In this document: in pieces, positions 21,678-32,751 of the stretch | Numbering within the stretch: position 1 is the first letter of the stretch | Layout of the letters: every line of letters starts with the position of its first letter | Assembly (NCBI GenBank): GCA_002197995.1 | Contig: NGZR01000003.1 | Coordinates: 6,076,001-6,140,000 of the forward strand | DNA: 64,000 nucleotides | DNA from: Gaeumannomyces sp. JS-464 | Lineage: Eukaryota > Ascomycota > Sordariomycetes > Magnaporthales > Magnaporthaceae | Direction: 5' to 3' | Program-made: the position numbers and the translations under genes | Notes under the pieces: generated by a model | The model's input: only the letters and a program-made list of their open reading frames with translations | The model's database searches: none | Told to the model about the DNA's origin: nothing

Positions 21678-22127
21678 TATTACGACCAGTATGCAAGCCC
21701 CTAAAACAGCAAAGCAAAAGGGGGGGTTTTAAAGTGGTGCCTTCGCCCCGCCCCGGTCACGTGGAGTTACGTAAATTAAAAGGGATTTATGGATTTGTAA
21801 TAAAGTAATAAATTTAAAAAAGGATTTATGGATTTGTAATAAAGCAACAAATCCAAAAGGGATTTGTGGATTTATAACAAAGTTATAAATCCAACCCAAC
21901 ATAAGGCAAAAGGCAGCGGGTATATAAAGGATGGATTTCCTACTGTTTTAAATAGCTTTAATTAAGGCTTCGGCATTAGTTAACCTAAGTTAGCTCCCAG
22001 GCATCCCTTAGGGCAAGCAATTAAATCGTCCTTTTAAGTTACGTAATCCCTTGTTATTAGCACTAGCGATATTGTCCTCCCCACCCCCGAGGTGCCTTAC
22101 TTTAGGAGCAAACCCTTAATTGTAACA
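21678..22127 (+). repeat. 3' LTR of element C
   Basis: 450 bp, begins TATTACGAC (from TGTTACGAC), ends TTGTAACA, and is followed by TSD CGTTT. The purine-rich AAAAAGGGAAA just upstream is the polypurine-tract candidate. Confidence 0.92.
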
Positions 22128-22132
22128 CGTTT

Positions 22133-25100
22133 TTAAAACGTTACGCGAGCCATTGTTCGTCGTAATAATGTTATATATAGCATGCGCTATAAAGCTACGT
22201 ACGACTTTATCGATCGCGTTAATAATAACATCGTAAAAAAAACTCGCGTGTTTTTCGCCAGCCTTCCGCTAATAAACATTTGGCGGATCGAAAACGAAAG
22301 GGTGGTTTATAATATTACCTTCCCGGATCGCGACCACATATCGAATAACTCCTTTTTTAATTCCAACGTTAGTAAATTCTTTTTCGCCGGTTTTAAAAAA
22401 ACGAAGCTTAAAAGTAACGGTAGCGACGTACGGTTAATAACCGGGTTAACGCCGAAAACGGTAACGTTTTGGCCGATATTAATAATAGCATATATTAATA
22501 ATATAAAACTATGTTTATCCCGGTATAATAGTATAGTTTCGTTTTTATTTCGTTTGCTTCCTTTTGTTTTAACGCTATTTGTTAGCGTTTTTTTATAATA
22601 ATTTAGTTAAATTGGGGAATTAAAATTGCAGTGTTTTTTTTCGGCCTGCCTTTTAGTTTTTTAAATGGCTATTCCGTTTTAAAACGTTATGCGAAGCCGG
22701 GCGTGCGCCGTTTTTACGCTTAAATTGCTGCTAATAACCGTTATTATAACGATGGCCCCGGTTTATACGGGTGGCGTTTATAAAACTCTTGGATTTTATC
22801 GTTCGCGCTTTTTAAATCCCGCAATGGCTGCCATATAAGCGCGTATAATACTGCTTATTTAACTTTATATTGCAAGTTTTTCGGCGTACTCCTGGAATTT
22901 AAAATGCAATCGAAGTACTATTAAGCCTTCGTGCTTTCGTTATCCTCGTTTAAATGCTTCGCTAATTTTAAGCTATTTGCTTTCCCCGCGTACTGCTTAT
23001 TAATTTAATTTTGCCCGGGCAGTTTTAGCTTTTCCCGCGCTATTAAAAATATATGAAAAACGGGGAAAATTTTGTATTCCGCGGGTAATTAAATTGCAAA
23101 AGCGCGTAGGTAAACCTTCGTTACGTAAAACGGGTTTACCCATTTATCGTTAAGTTTAAAAGTAAAGCGTAAAAACGCCATATATTTCGTATTTATTTAC
23201 ATTTGGTTGCCGATTTTAAACGTGCCCGCGTTTTAACGATAGCGGTTCGCCGCTTTTACGTAGCGTTCTTTTAATGCTTTCGCTAATGTTTTAACAAATT
23301 CGAAAACCTTTTCGATACGGTCCGCGATTATAATAACGTTATGAATTTTACGTTAGGTTATTAGCGTATTACCGTCTTTTTGTTTTGTTTTCGGTTTCGT
23401 CTTTATATACGGGTGCCATTTATAGTTGGCGAAAAAAAGGGTAACGTGCGTGGTTTTTAACATTTGGTTATTATTAGCAAACTTTTTAATTAGTAGCTAA
23501 TCCACTTAATCGTTTTGGTAAAACGAGCAAAACGCCCGAAAATATTGTTCCATATATGCGTTAACGATTTCCGTTTAGCTATTAAATTTCGGGTAGTATA
23601 ATAACGAATGGCGAAAAGCGATTCCCAAACGTTTTAACAATTTTTTCCAAAAAGCCGATATAAATTAGGTGCTTTTATCGAACATAATAGTGTTTAAAGT
23701 TTCGTAATAGCGATAAACCGACGAAACGAAAGCGTTTGCTAAAACGTTTGCATTTATAACGCCGATAAAAATGTAATGTTTCATTTTTATTAATCGGTTA
23801 ATTACCATTAGGACGTTTTCGTGCATAACGCCGTTCCGTTCGCATTTTGGCAATAATTTAACGAAATCCATAAAAATATTTGCTTACGGCCGAAATGGCA
23901 TTAAAAAGGGCTTTAAAAAGCCGCTTAATAAGCTTTTCCCTTTTTTAACCATTTTGCAAAAGTAGTATCCTCGTATAAAAGCGCTAACGTTTTGCTAAAA
24001 ACCCGGCTACGTATAGGTTTTACAAATAAAGTCGTACGTTTTCGTTTTGCTAAAGTGCTTTTTTAACGGTAAGCTATGTATGCGGTAAAGGATTTAAAAT
24101 TAAAATGCGTTATCGAACGGGATTTATAATCGCTTACCAATATAAATTTAACCGCGAATCGCTAAGCAATTGGTAATAGCGATTTTATGTTTCCGGATCG
24201 CGTTAAGAAATTGCCTTATCGTTAAGTCCCGTAACGCCGCTAATATGGCTTATATCGTTTCGCATTTAACGTAAGCGTTATTAATATGTGTATTTATAAA
24301 TTACGATACGTTTAATCGCCGTAATATCGGTTATTTATATGCTAGCCCGTTAACGGTTTATCGCTAGTTTTCCGCTTGCTATACGCTAGCTGGCAATAAT
24401 ATACAGTGCCGGAATGCGATCCTATCGTTTGTTACGTTTTAAATGTCCGCTAATTTTACGCTAAATAGCCGGGAAAATGCGTCCGGCATTACGGCTAATT
24501 TTCCCGGTTTATACATAATTTGAAATTTAAAATCGCTAAGGAATTCCGACTAGCGGACTTAGCGTTAGTTTAGCAGTTTAATGGTAGCGAAATATTGGAG
24601 GTTTTTATAATTCGACCACATTTCCATTGCTTATTCCGTATTTTGTAATTTTAAACGCCATTTTTTAAATGCTTTAACGATTATTAGGAGCTTTTTATCG
24701 TAAATTTCGTAATTGCACTCCGCTAGCAAATGCTTTGCTAAAAAAAAGGCGATTAGTCGGCGGATTTTTAGCTCGTTAATTTATAATAGCACTTCGCCCG
24801 ATACTTAATTAAACGCGTTTGCTTTTACGATAATCCTTTTAATAGGGTCGTAAAAAGCTAAAATAATTGTTAATAAAAAGGCGTTTTTTAACTATCGGAA
24901 TACCGTTGCAATTTTATCCGTAAAAGTGTTTAACTAGCTTTTATAGCTTATTAGTACTATAAAAAGCTGCGCGATTTTAAAAAAGCCTTTAATAAACCGT
25001 TGGTAAAAGTTGGCAAAACTAACGAAACGTTAAAAGTCCTTTAGCGATTAAAGCTCCTGCTAGTTTTTAATCGTTCGAACCTTTTCCTCGTCCATTTGCA

Positions 25101-28100
25101 TCTTTTACGTTATAATTACCAAACCCAAATATTTCGTTTTTTAAACGTTAAATTCGCATTTTCGAATATCGATTATAAAGCTAGCGTTTAAAAGCTTTTG
25201 CACCATTTTTTTAACTTATCGTTAATGCTTCGCTTGCGTTTCGCTATATATAAGCACGTCGTTTAAATATGCTATGGCGAACCTGTTTAGCGAATCGCTT
25301 AACGTGTGGTTAATATAGTATTAAAACGAATTTGGGGCTTTTATTATACCGAAATTCGCAACGAGGCATTTAAATAAGCCGAACTTCGTAATAAACGCGG
25401 TTTTCATTCGTTTTTTAAAGCGATGCGTAAACGGTTAAATACCGCCGTAATATTAAGCTTAATAAACCATTTCGCTTTCGATAATGCGTTTAAGGTTTTT
25501 TTAATAAATAGGATCGGGTAGCGGTTTTTAACAATAACGTTATTTAAGCTTTTGTAATCCACGCACACTTTTACTCCTCCGCTAGGTTTCCGCGCGAAAA
25601 GCACTAGTATGGCGGCGGGGGATTAGCTAAGGCGTATAAAACCCTTATTTAAATGCTCGATTAAATATTTCCGCATTATACGTAGCTTTCCGGGTAATAT
25701 AGCGCGGTAATAGCTATATAGCGGCGTTTATCCGGCAAAAAGCTTAATTTTATGGTTAAATAACCGGTATAATGGCAATATTTCCGCGTTTTTAAGCGAA
25801 AAACAATCGGCCAAGTTTTTTAATTTTTTAGGCAATTTATCGAGGATTTCCTGCATTATTGCTAGCGTTATTCCTTTTAAGTACTTTTCGATATCCTCCT
25901 CGGATATTCGACGAAAATGCGGTGCTTTATTAATTTAATTCCGGAAGTTTTCCAATTTCGGGGTTAACGGGGTATCGCGTAAAGCGTTATCCAAAATAAA
26001 AATAGCTCGTAAAAATGTCGTTAGCGTTTTTTTAGCGATTTGCAAATTGCCCCGCGGGTTAACAAAACGGTTTATTATTATATCGAAAAGGAGTTCCCTT
26101 AAAATGGTTCGTTCTATTTGCATTTCTGGTTATTTGCAAAACATAGCGAAATTTAAAGCATTAAATATTTTAACTTTTAAATCGGGTATAATGTAATAGG
26201 TTTTTACTATCGTTTCGCCGTCGATTAATAAAATGCCCGCTTTTTAATCGATATCGGGGTTATAGTATCGTAATTAAAACAAGCTTAAAATAACGTTAGG
26301 GCTATTTAACGGCTAGCAATACATAATTAGGGTTTCCAACCTGCTAACGAACTAGTGTTTAATTTAAACGAATTTAGTAAAGTATCTCGTAACCTTTCCG
26401 TTAGCGAATCGAAGCGGTTTTAATCGTAAAAGCTTTTATCGTTTTAATTAGTATTTGCGCGCGAAAGCGTTATTAATAAATGCCTATAAAAAGCACCCGG
26501 TATCGATAAGCGATTAATACGGGATAATTCCGGCATTATTTAAGTAAAAATACGTAAAAAAGGAAAAAGTTATATTAAAGCCTATTATGTTTAAAAAAAC
26601 TCCGTCCTTTGTATTTGCCTATATTAATTACCTTTTAATACCTCGCGGGCGATTTACCGTAAAGCTTACTCGTTTTTTAACGGTATATCGCTAATTTTCG
26701 CTAGGCATCCGCGGGATATATGGCCGTTTTTTCCCGTAATAAAAGCAAAGTTGTTCGATTTTACGCTTTTGCTTTTCCTCCGGCGTAATTTAGCGTCCCG
26801 TTATGCTAATTTTGCTAAGGTTTATAACGTCGTTAAGGTTTTGCTACGCGGCATATCGGTTTTATATCGATTAGTTATAGCTTTTTAGCGATAATTATGG
26901 TTTGCGATATTGTTAAACAGGTTTCGAAACAGCGCTACCCACTTATTAAAAACGCCGGGGCCGAAACGCAAGCTTGGAAGCATGGGCCGCAAAAGCGCGC
27001 TTAGCTCGCCGCTAACCTTTACTTTAAAGGCTTCGACGAGTTATATATCCGTTATATCGCATAAATCGGCCAACTTATAAAACTCGTTAATAAAGTCCCT
27101 ATAAAAGCTTTTGCTTTGCTTAAAGCTAGCGAAGTGGCGTTAAGCGGCTTGCGCGGCGTTAGCGGTAATATACACCGGGTTTAAAATACGGAAAAGCTTA
27201 TCGATAGTGGATAGCTGGCGGGTCGATGGGTTAGCGCTATTAAGCATACGGTTTTTAATAAGGCTATAAGCTTATCCCGAAAGGAATTATCCGGCGTACA
27301 AAACCTTTTCCTTTTATTTTAAAAACGCGTATCCGTTTAATGCAAACTTTGCTTATAATTGGGCCTTTTAAAACTCGTACGCCTTTTGGCGGGTTTCGGG
27401 TAATAATTGCCCATTTAAAAATGTTAAAAGGTTATAGCCTTTTAGTTAAAAAATACGGGCTCGTCGGTAATTGTGTAATATTAAGCCGGCGGGGCCCCGT
27501 CGTTCCTTGGGAGCGGTATAAAAGTCCTGGTTATAATTAGGGTATATATTTTTAAACTAAACAGGGTTTTTTAGCACGCCGCTTTAGCTTTTGCTAATTG
27601 GCCTTTTAGCTTTCGGATTTGGTTTTGGCTAGCGTTAAATCGTTTTAGCATTTGGGCTTCGGATTAGTACGCCGCTTCCTTTTCCTTTTCGTATTGCGCG
27701 CATTTCGCCGTTTTTCGCTTAAATTTCCAACTGCTTTTTAGCGGTATTTGGTTATTTCGTTTAAGTTTTACTTAGTTTTTTAATTAATTTTAAGCATTTT
27801 TTTCATACCATTGTTTAGTGTTTGAAAAATGCCGTATATTTAGTTTAACATTTTTTAATTGCTGGTTATTACGCTAATAAACGCTGTTACGTTTACTACC
27901 TCGGCGCTTTTAATTAGCGATTTTAGTAAAGGATACCTAGCGAAGGCATTCCCCACCGTATTTTAATATATTATAGTGCTATGGTATCGTAATGTCGTAA
28001 TGCTGCCGTCGTTCCGATGTCGATCCGTCGGCGTGGTTTTGGTTGGGTATGGTTCCGTGGTATATTGCGTGTTTTGGTCGTGGTAAAAAGCGGCTACCGC

Positions 28101-28133
28101 ATCGGCCGGTTTTCGAAGGTTAGCGTAACAAAT
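22133..28133 (-). pseudogene. Element B gag-pol relic
   Basis: Minus-strand pieces: the integrase core at 23665–23871 (MDFVKLLPKCERNG, LMVINRLIKMKHY, FVSSVYRYYETL), the RT N-terminal part at 25404–25604 (LFARKPSGGVKVCVDYKSLNNV and NALSKAKWFIKLNI) and an open segment at 25935–26123 upstream of RT. Gag should occupy about 26.2–28.1 kb but shows no clear motif. The 138-codon plus ORF at 22182–22598 lies antisense to the element and is treated as chance. Confidence 0.7.
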
Positions 28134-28283
28134 TGTTACAGTGCAACATCCAGGTTTTGTATAAAAAAACTGTTATTGCGCGAGGAAAAGAGAGAAAGGT
28201 CCTTTAGCTATTTGGTAGCGGGAGGCAGTTTATATACAAGGTTAGTGGTGGTTTAGGCGTGGGCTGGGGCTCGTTCCGTGACA
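28134..28283 (-). repeat. 5' LTR of element B
   Basis: 150 bp. On the minus strand it begins TGTCACGGAACGAGC and ends GCACTGTAACA. It is followed on the plus strand by TSD TTCGT. Confidence 0.87.
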
Positions 28284-28288
28284 TTCGT

Positions 28289-31200
28289 TCGAGGGTTTAA
28301 TACCGAAGGTTAACTTTTTATTCGAAAACTTTGGGCAATGGCTCGGGGTTATCGAGCATTATTTTTTGCTTTTCGGGTGGCGCATCGTTTTGCTTAGCCC
28401 GAACGTTGTTATTTTCGTGTAATATCGGCGGCATTTCGTTAATAGTAATGCCGTATGTAGCTTGGTCGAAAACGTTTTTTATTAACGCTTGCCAAACCTC
28501 GTCGTTAAAAGAGAACTTTAGGTTTAAAAATATTTCGGCATTGCCCGAGCCCGTTAAAAAAATAACGTTTTGGTTTTTTCCTATTAGCAAAGCTTTTTCG
28601 GCTTTTATCGTTAGGTTTTAAACGCAGGTAGCCTTATTAAAAAGCCGTTTAGCTTGCTCGTAATCGACTTTATCCCGGACTTAATTTAAGCTTTTTTAAA
28701 TTATCGCGAGCCTGGTTTTGCGAAATACGACAATTATTTCGCCGGTAACGTTATACATTAAGCAAATTTAAGGAGTTTTGTAAATTAACGATAAAGTTAA
28801 CTGCCGAAAGGTGGATGCCGGCCATTAAAAAGGGACGATTTTTGGGGAAAACGGCGTATTTAACTAAAATCGCTGCGGTTTTTCCAAGGGCTAAGGTAAA
28901 GGCTTTTTTGCTAACGACCTTTTTTAAAACGGGCTTGCTTTTGCGAACGACGGTAAAAGGGATGGCAAATTTGTTATTAAAAAATGCATTAAATTGGTAC
29001 CGAAGTCGATTTGCGCGCGTCGTGGTTTAAGCTAAAGAATGCCTAGCAAACAGCCTGCGTCTAGCTTATTAACCATTTAAGTTCGCGTAATTTTGGTAAT
29101 AATGCTAAAAGATTTATTATCCTTAATTTTTTTAAAAAAAAAGGAAAAAATGGCGTAATGCTTAGCTTTTATAGGCCTTTCGAAGTTTTAGCTTTTAATA
29201 TTAGGCCGGATTCCTTTATCCACTTTAGTATAAACAGCGTTAAGGAAAAACGTTTTAAGCTAATCCTTGTTTGCGAAGTCGCGGCCTAAACCTATATTAG
29301 CGCAAATAGGAATATTTGGCCCGTTAAAAGTGCTTCGGATTATAATTTTTTGGTAGGTATAGCCTCCCAAATGTGATAAAACGGCTTTTTTAGGCTCGTT
29401 TTCCCTAATAACTTCATTTATAGTAAAGTTAACGGATTCCGTTTTAAGTTTAAGGCTTTTAGCTTTGCAGCTTCCAAAATGCTTAAAAAGCTTATTGCGT
29501 AACGGGAAATCCTTACCGCAGCGTTTGCAATTAATAGTTAGCGAATTTTTAAAAACATTGTAAATAAAGTTAAAATCGGAAAAGGAATCGTCGTTAAAAA
29601 AGGACTGCCCTTTTTCGGCAAATAGCGAGCTATTATTAAAGTCCGACTTTATAAGGTTAACCTTATTATCCTTTTTCTTTTTATAGGACTTTTTATCGTA
29701 CGACTTTTTAAAATCCTTTTTATTTTTATAGTCGCGATTTTTATTGCGGCTTTTATGCTCGCGATTTTTATTACGAGCCTTATATTTGGACGATTTGTGC
29801 TCATTGTCGTATTTGCTTTTAAACTTATCCTTATCGCGATATTTGTCGCGTTTGAAATGCTTATCCTTTTTACGAGGTTTTTTTTTATAATTAACGTTCA
29901 AATTGGAATCGAAATCGTCGTGGCCCGGTTTAATATGCGGGTAACGTTAAACTGTAACGCTAAAAAATATGGGCTTAATATTTTCGATTTTAAAAAGGTA
30001 ATTTCCAATATACTTATTAAAAAAAGGCTAACGAAAAAAGGTTTTAATATTGTTACCGAAGGAGGACCAAATTTAAGCCATAACTGCGAACCAATTTTGG
30101 CCGTTTTTAATGCAAAAACCTATAATGCGAACGTATTTAAGCTTATTCGAAATATAATCCATAAACGTATTAAAATTAACGGCGATGTTTTTAATCGTAA
30201 TAGTGCTTTTCGAAAACCTTTTCGTAACCTCCATACGATTGGGAGGAAAACGTTATTTAACAGCGGTAATTATACCGAATAGGCTTTGCCCGTACAGTTT
30301 TAGCTGGATATAAAAAGGCATTTAACTGTTTTACCAAATTAAAGCTCGCCCGCTTAGCAAAATTGGAAATATATTTTTAAATTAGCTTTCGTTAAACGCG
30401 GCATAAATAGGGTTTATTAGGAAACTTATTAATCGTATTTCGAAAAAAAAGCTATTTGTAAATATGATATTTTTACCGTCGATAACGGTGCTTCAATCCT
30501 TAAAGTTTTTATAATCCGGTTTAAAAATGCCGACGTTTTTTCGCTTAAAGCGTAAACCGTTTTTTAATGTTTGCCATTTGTTAGCCGGCGGGCTGGAAAT
30601 TGTTAAAAGCTCGCTATTAATAGGCGGCAAAATCGGGGGCGTACGAGTTTTGCGTTAGCTATTGCTAGGCCAAAACAGGTTAGTTAAAATGATTTATATT
30701 GCCTTATTATTGCTCGAATCGGAATAGCTATCGAAGGTAAGCTTAGCCAAGCTCCTGCTAATAATTGCGTCCAAAGCTCGGAAATGCGGTAAGCGTTATA
30801 CTTAGGCTAAATATGCTAGCGCGAACCGAGCCGGGGCGAAACTAGCCGTAGGCTATCTCGTAATACTTATTGGTAGCTTTTTAAGCAAAAGTGGTAATTC
30901 CGGTGTTAAAAGGTATAAAGCTAAGCTAAAACTGCTATTGCTAGTTTAAGTTTTAACCGAAAGTTTAGTTAGCTTTATAAAACTCCGGCTGGGGGGCAAC
31001 AGTTTTAATGCCTTCGTCGTATTTTTGGATCAGCTTATTGTCCGTTTTGCGGTGCTAACGCGGCTTATATGCGAGGGGCTTAATTACTCGGTGTTTAGTA
31101 AACTAGTAAAAACGTTTCGCGTTAATATTTAACTTGCTAAATAAATTATTATCGGTAATTTTAATTGGACGGCTTTTATTACGGCTTACTTCGAAATTGG

Positions 31201-32220
31201 CCGTGCTATTTTAAGCAGCCTGGCTGTTTTGCGTGCTGGCTTATCGTAATAATAACGGTTTTAAGGAAACGCGAGCGTTAGTTTTACGACGTTTTTCGTT
31301 CGTGCTAAATTTGAAAAAAACGCGTCGGTTAGGATTTCCGTTTTTATTAAAATGGGTTTCCATTTAGGCTTATAGGTTTAAGGTGTTTTTGCGCGCGTTA
31401 TCGATACGAATAACGAGCTGTTTTTGGTTTTCGAACAGGATTTTAAAATTTTTATCGATAATATCGAAATTCCTTTGTATTTTGGTGGATAGCTTATTGA
31501 AAGTTTTAATAAACACCGCTTTTAGGCGATTTTTTATGCCCGTTATTTATTGCGATAAGCTGTTATATATGCGGTTTTAACGCTCGAGCTATTTTACGAA
31601 AGCTTTGCTTTTGCTGAACTGGCTTAAGCAAAGGTCGTTGTTTTTATTAAAGCTAATAGTGTGGCTTTTTTTTTATCGATTACGCATCGAGCGGTTTAAG
31701 CGGCCGCCGAGGTTAAAATACGTCTTATCCAGCGAAACTCCTTTTTCTTTATTATCGTTATTAACGTAAGCCTAATATTTTTATATAGGGCCCAAAAGCC
31801 GGCTTACGGTATATTAGGACACTGGAAAAAGGACCGGTAATTCGAAAGGGTTTAAATCCGCGCTTTGTTAGCCGGTGTTTTATTAGCCCGTATCGGGTGT
31901 TTTGCTTTTAAAAAGCGGGTTAACCTCGTTGGCTATCACCGTTTCGTGCTTCCTCGCTTATACTTTTATTGCCTTAAGGATTTCAATATTTACCCGCGGG
32001 TGGTAAAAGTAATCCGTCGATAAGCCAGGTTTTACAAATTTTTAAAAGGCTTATCATTATAAAAATGGACAGCTTTAAAGGTTCGTAAATGTTACTTCCG
32101 GGAGGATTTTAAAGGATTTTTTAACTTATCCTTTTTCGCTGCTCAACTACTCGCTGGAAGTAGGAAGGTTTTAGCGGGTTTTAAAAGCTTTCAAAGGTTA
32201 AGTGAGTTAAAAGGAAGTGA
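28289..32220 (-). pseudogene. Element A gag-protease relic
   Basis: Minus-strand coding traces include a helical segment around 31383–31580 (FNKLSTKIQRNFDIIDKNFK, then a stretch with FENQKQLVIRIDNA). A 213-codon open frame (29260–29901) has a Lys/Asp/Tyr-rich low-complexity stretch (KDKHFKRDKYRDKDKF) and a finger CKRCGKDFPLRNKLFKHFGSC. After it comes a protease-like start (NGPNIPICANIGLGRDF). A 90-codon piece (28318–28590) links protease to RT. This gag with a CxxC…HxxxC finger followed by retropepsin is common in fungal gypsy polyproteins. Plus ORFs at 29755–30282 and 31383–31580 are complements. Confidence 0.7.
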
Positions 32221-32249
32221 TAAAGATTAAGAGATAAACTTTTCGATCG

Positions 32250-32513
32250 CGCGCGAGCCGAAAACAAGCGCGACGGTTAAAACGATTGCAAAAGAAATCG
32301 GGCAGGGCGAGACTTAAACGATTTTACTTTAATTTTAATCGGCCTTGCCGAAATTACAAAGGTGCCAATTCCGTAACTAAAAAGCTAAGGAAAGGTAACG
32401 TGCGCCAAACGAGCCGAAAATAAGCCTAACAGAAAAACGCGCGCGCCGAGCCGAAAACAAAGCGCGCTAAGGGTGCGTAAGTTTCCAAACGAGTTGAAAA
32501 CAAGTTTGAAAGG
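32250..32513 (-). promoter_or_regulatory. Array of four hairpins with constant loop in A leader
   Basis: Four copies of the 13-mer GAGCCGAAAACAA (plus strand) at 32255–32267, 32411–32423 (GAGCCGAAAATAA), 32448–32460 and 32491–32503 (GAGTTGAAAACAA). Flanks are complementary but differ: CGCGC/GCGCG, CAAAC/GCCTA (decayed), GCGCGC/GCGCGC, and CAAAC/GTTTG extended by TTT/AAA. In the element's RNA (minus strand) the loop reads UUGUUUUCGGCUC. The array lies between the primer site and gag. Conserved loop with changing paired stems points to RNA structure, possibly for packaging or dimerisation. That role is inference. Confidence 0.6.
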
Positions 32514-32544
32514 CGGGGATTAGTAACTTTATAATAAGCAAAAA

Positions 32545-32554
32545 GTTGCTACCA
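32545..32554 (-). promoter_or_regulatory. Candidate primer-binding site of element A
   Basis: Two nucleotides inside the 5' LTR the minus strand reads TGGTAGCAAC, complementary to a tRNA 3' end …GTTGCTACCA. Position and leading TGG fit the family rule. The priming tRNA was not identified. Confidence 0.5.
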
Positions 32555-32556
32555 TT

Positions 32557-32746
32557 TATCGCGAATAGCAAGGGGTTTAATTGCAATATCTGTGGTAAAT
32601 GGTGGTCTTTCTCTTTTTTGGAAAAAGTTGAAAGCCGGAGGCCGGAAGGACAAACCTGCAGATAATATCTTTATAAGTTCCCCACTTTTTTATCCATGCG
32701 GTAAAGGTTGGGGTACGCTGCCCTTCCACCCCTACCAGCCATAACA
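32557..32746 (-). repeat. 5' LTR of element A
   Basis: 190 bp. On the minus strand it begins TGTTATGGCTGG and ends CGCGATA. It is followed on the plus strand by TSD CCAAT. Confidence 0.85.
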
Positions 32747-32751
32747 CCAAT

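Larger units (their letters stand above)
14729..22127 (+). mobile_element. Ty3/gypsy chromodomain retrotransposon C, nested in B
   Basis: Complete 7.4-kb element with two 450-bp LTRs (14729–15178 and 21678–22127) and the TSD CGTTT (14724–14728 and 22128–22132). On the plus strand gag begins 50 nt after the LTR. Then come a CCHC zinc knuckle, RT, RNase H, integrase, a chromodomain ending at 20621, about 1 kb of 3' sequence, and the 3' LTR. RIP is heavy: 15841–15960 holds 0 CpA, 2 TpG, 13 TpA and 15 CpG by hand count. It is the youngest insertion of the A–B–C nest. Confidence 0.92.
13080..28283 (-). mobile_element. Ty3/gypsy retrotransposon B, nested in A
   Basis: Two 150-bp LTRs (13080–13229 and 28134–28283) are bracketed by the TSD TTCGT (13075–13079 and 28284–28288). 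Plus-strand LTR ends are TATCACAG and TGTTACAG on the left side, and CCGTAATA and CCGTGACA on the right side. Both pairs derive from TGTCACAG…GTGACA by C-to-T or G-to-A changes. The minus-strand interior has gag/protease region, RT (25404–25604) and integrase (23665–23871). Element C interrupts the 3' part; without it B is about 7.8 kb. A basic Arg/Lys-rich minus ORF (13614–13943) lies between integrase and 3' LTR. Confidence 0.88.
9438..32746 (-). mobile_element. Ty3/gypsy chromodomain retrotransposon A (outermost host)
   Basis: LTRs of 192 bp (9438–9629) and 190 bp (32557–32746) are bracketed by the TSD CCAAT. Read on the minus strand, the order is 5' LTR, a primer-binding-site candidate, a structured leader, gag with a C2HC-type finger, protease, then RT, RNase H, integrase and a C-terminal chromodomain, then the 3' LTR. 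Element B sits inside pol between protease and RT. Removing B and one TSD copy leaves about 8.1 kb, normal for a gypsy element, and one frame reads across the joint. RIP-type stops disable all genes. Confidence 0.88.

Noticed and set aside
22182..22598. 138-codon plus ORF inside element B
   Set aside because: Antisense to B and hydrophobic from A/T-rich codons; not a known protein and not conserved in position with other elements.
28017..28256. 79-codon plus ORF ending in the B LTR
   Set aside because: It crosses the LTR border of element B and reads against its coding strand.
29755..30282. 175-codon plus ORF in element A
   Set aside because: Overlaps the minus-strand gag relic with the finger motif and is its complement in part; no independent support.
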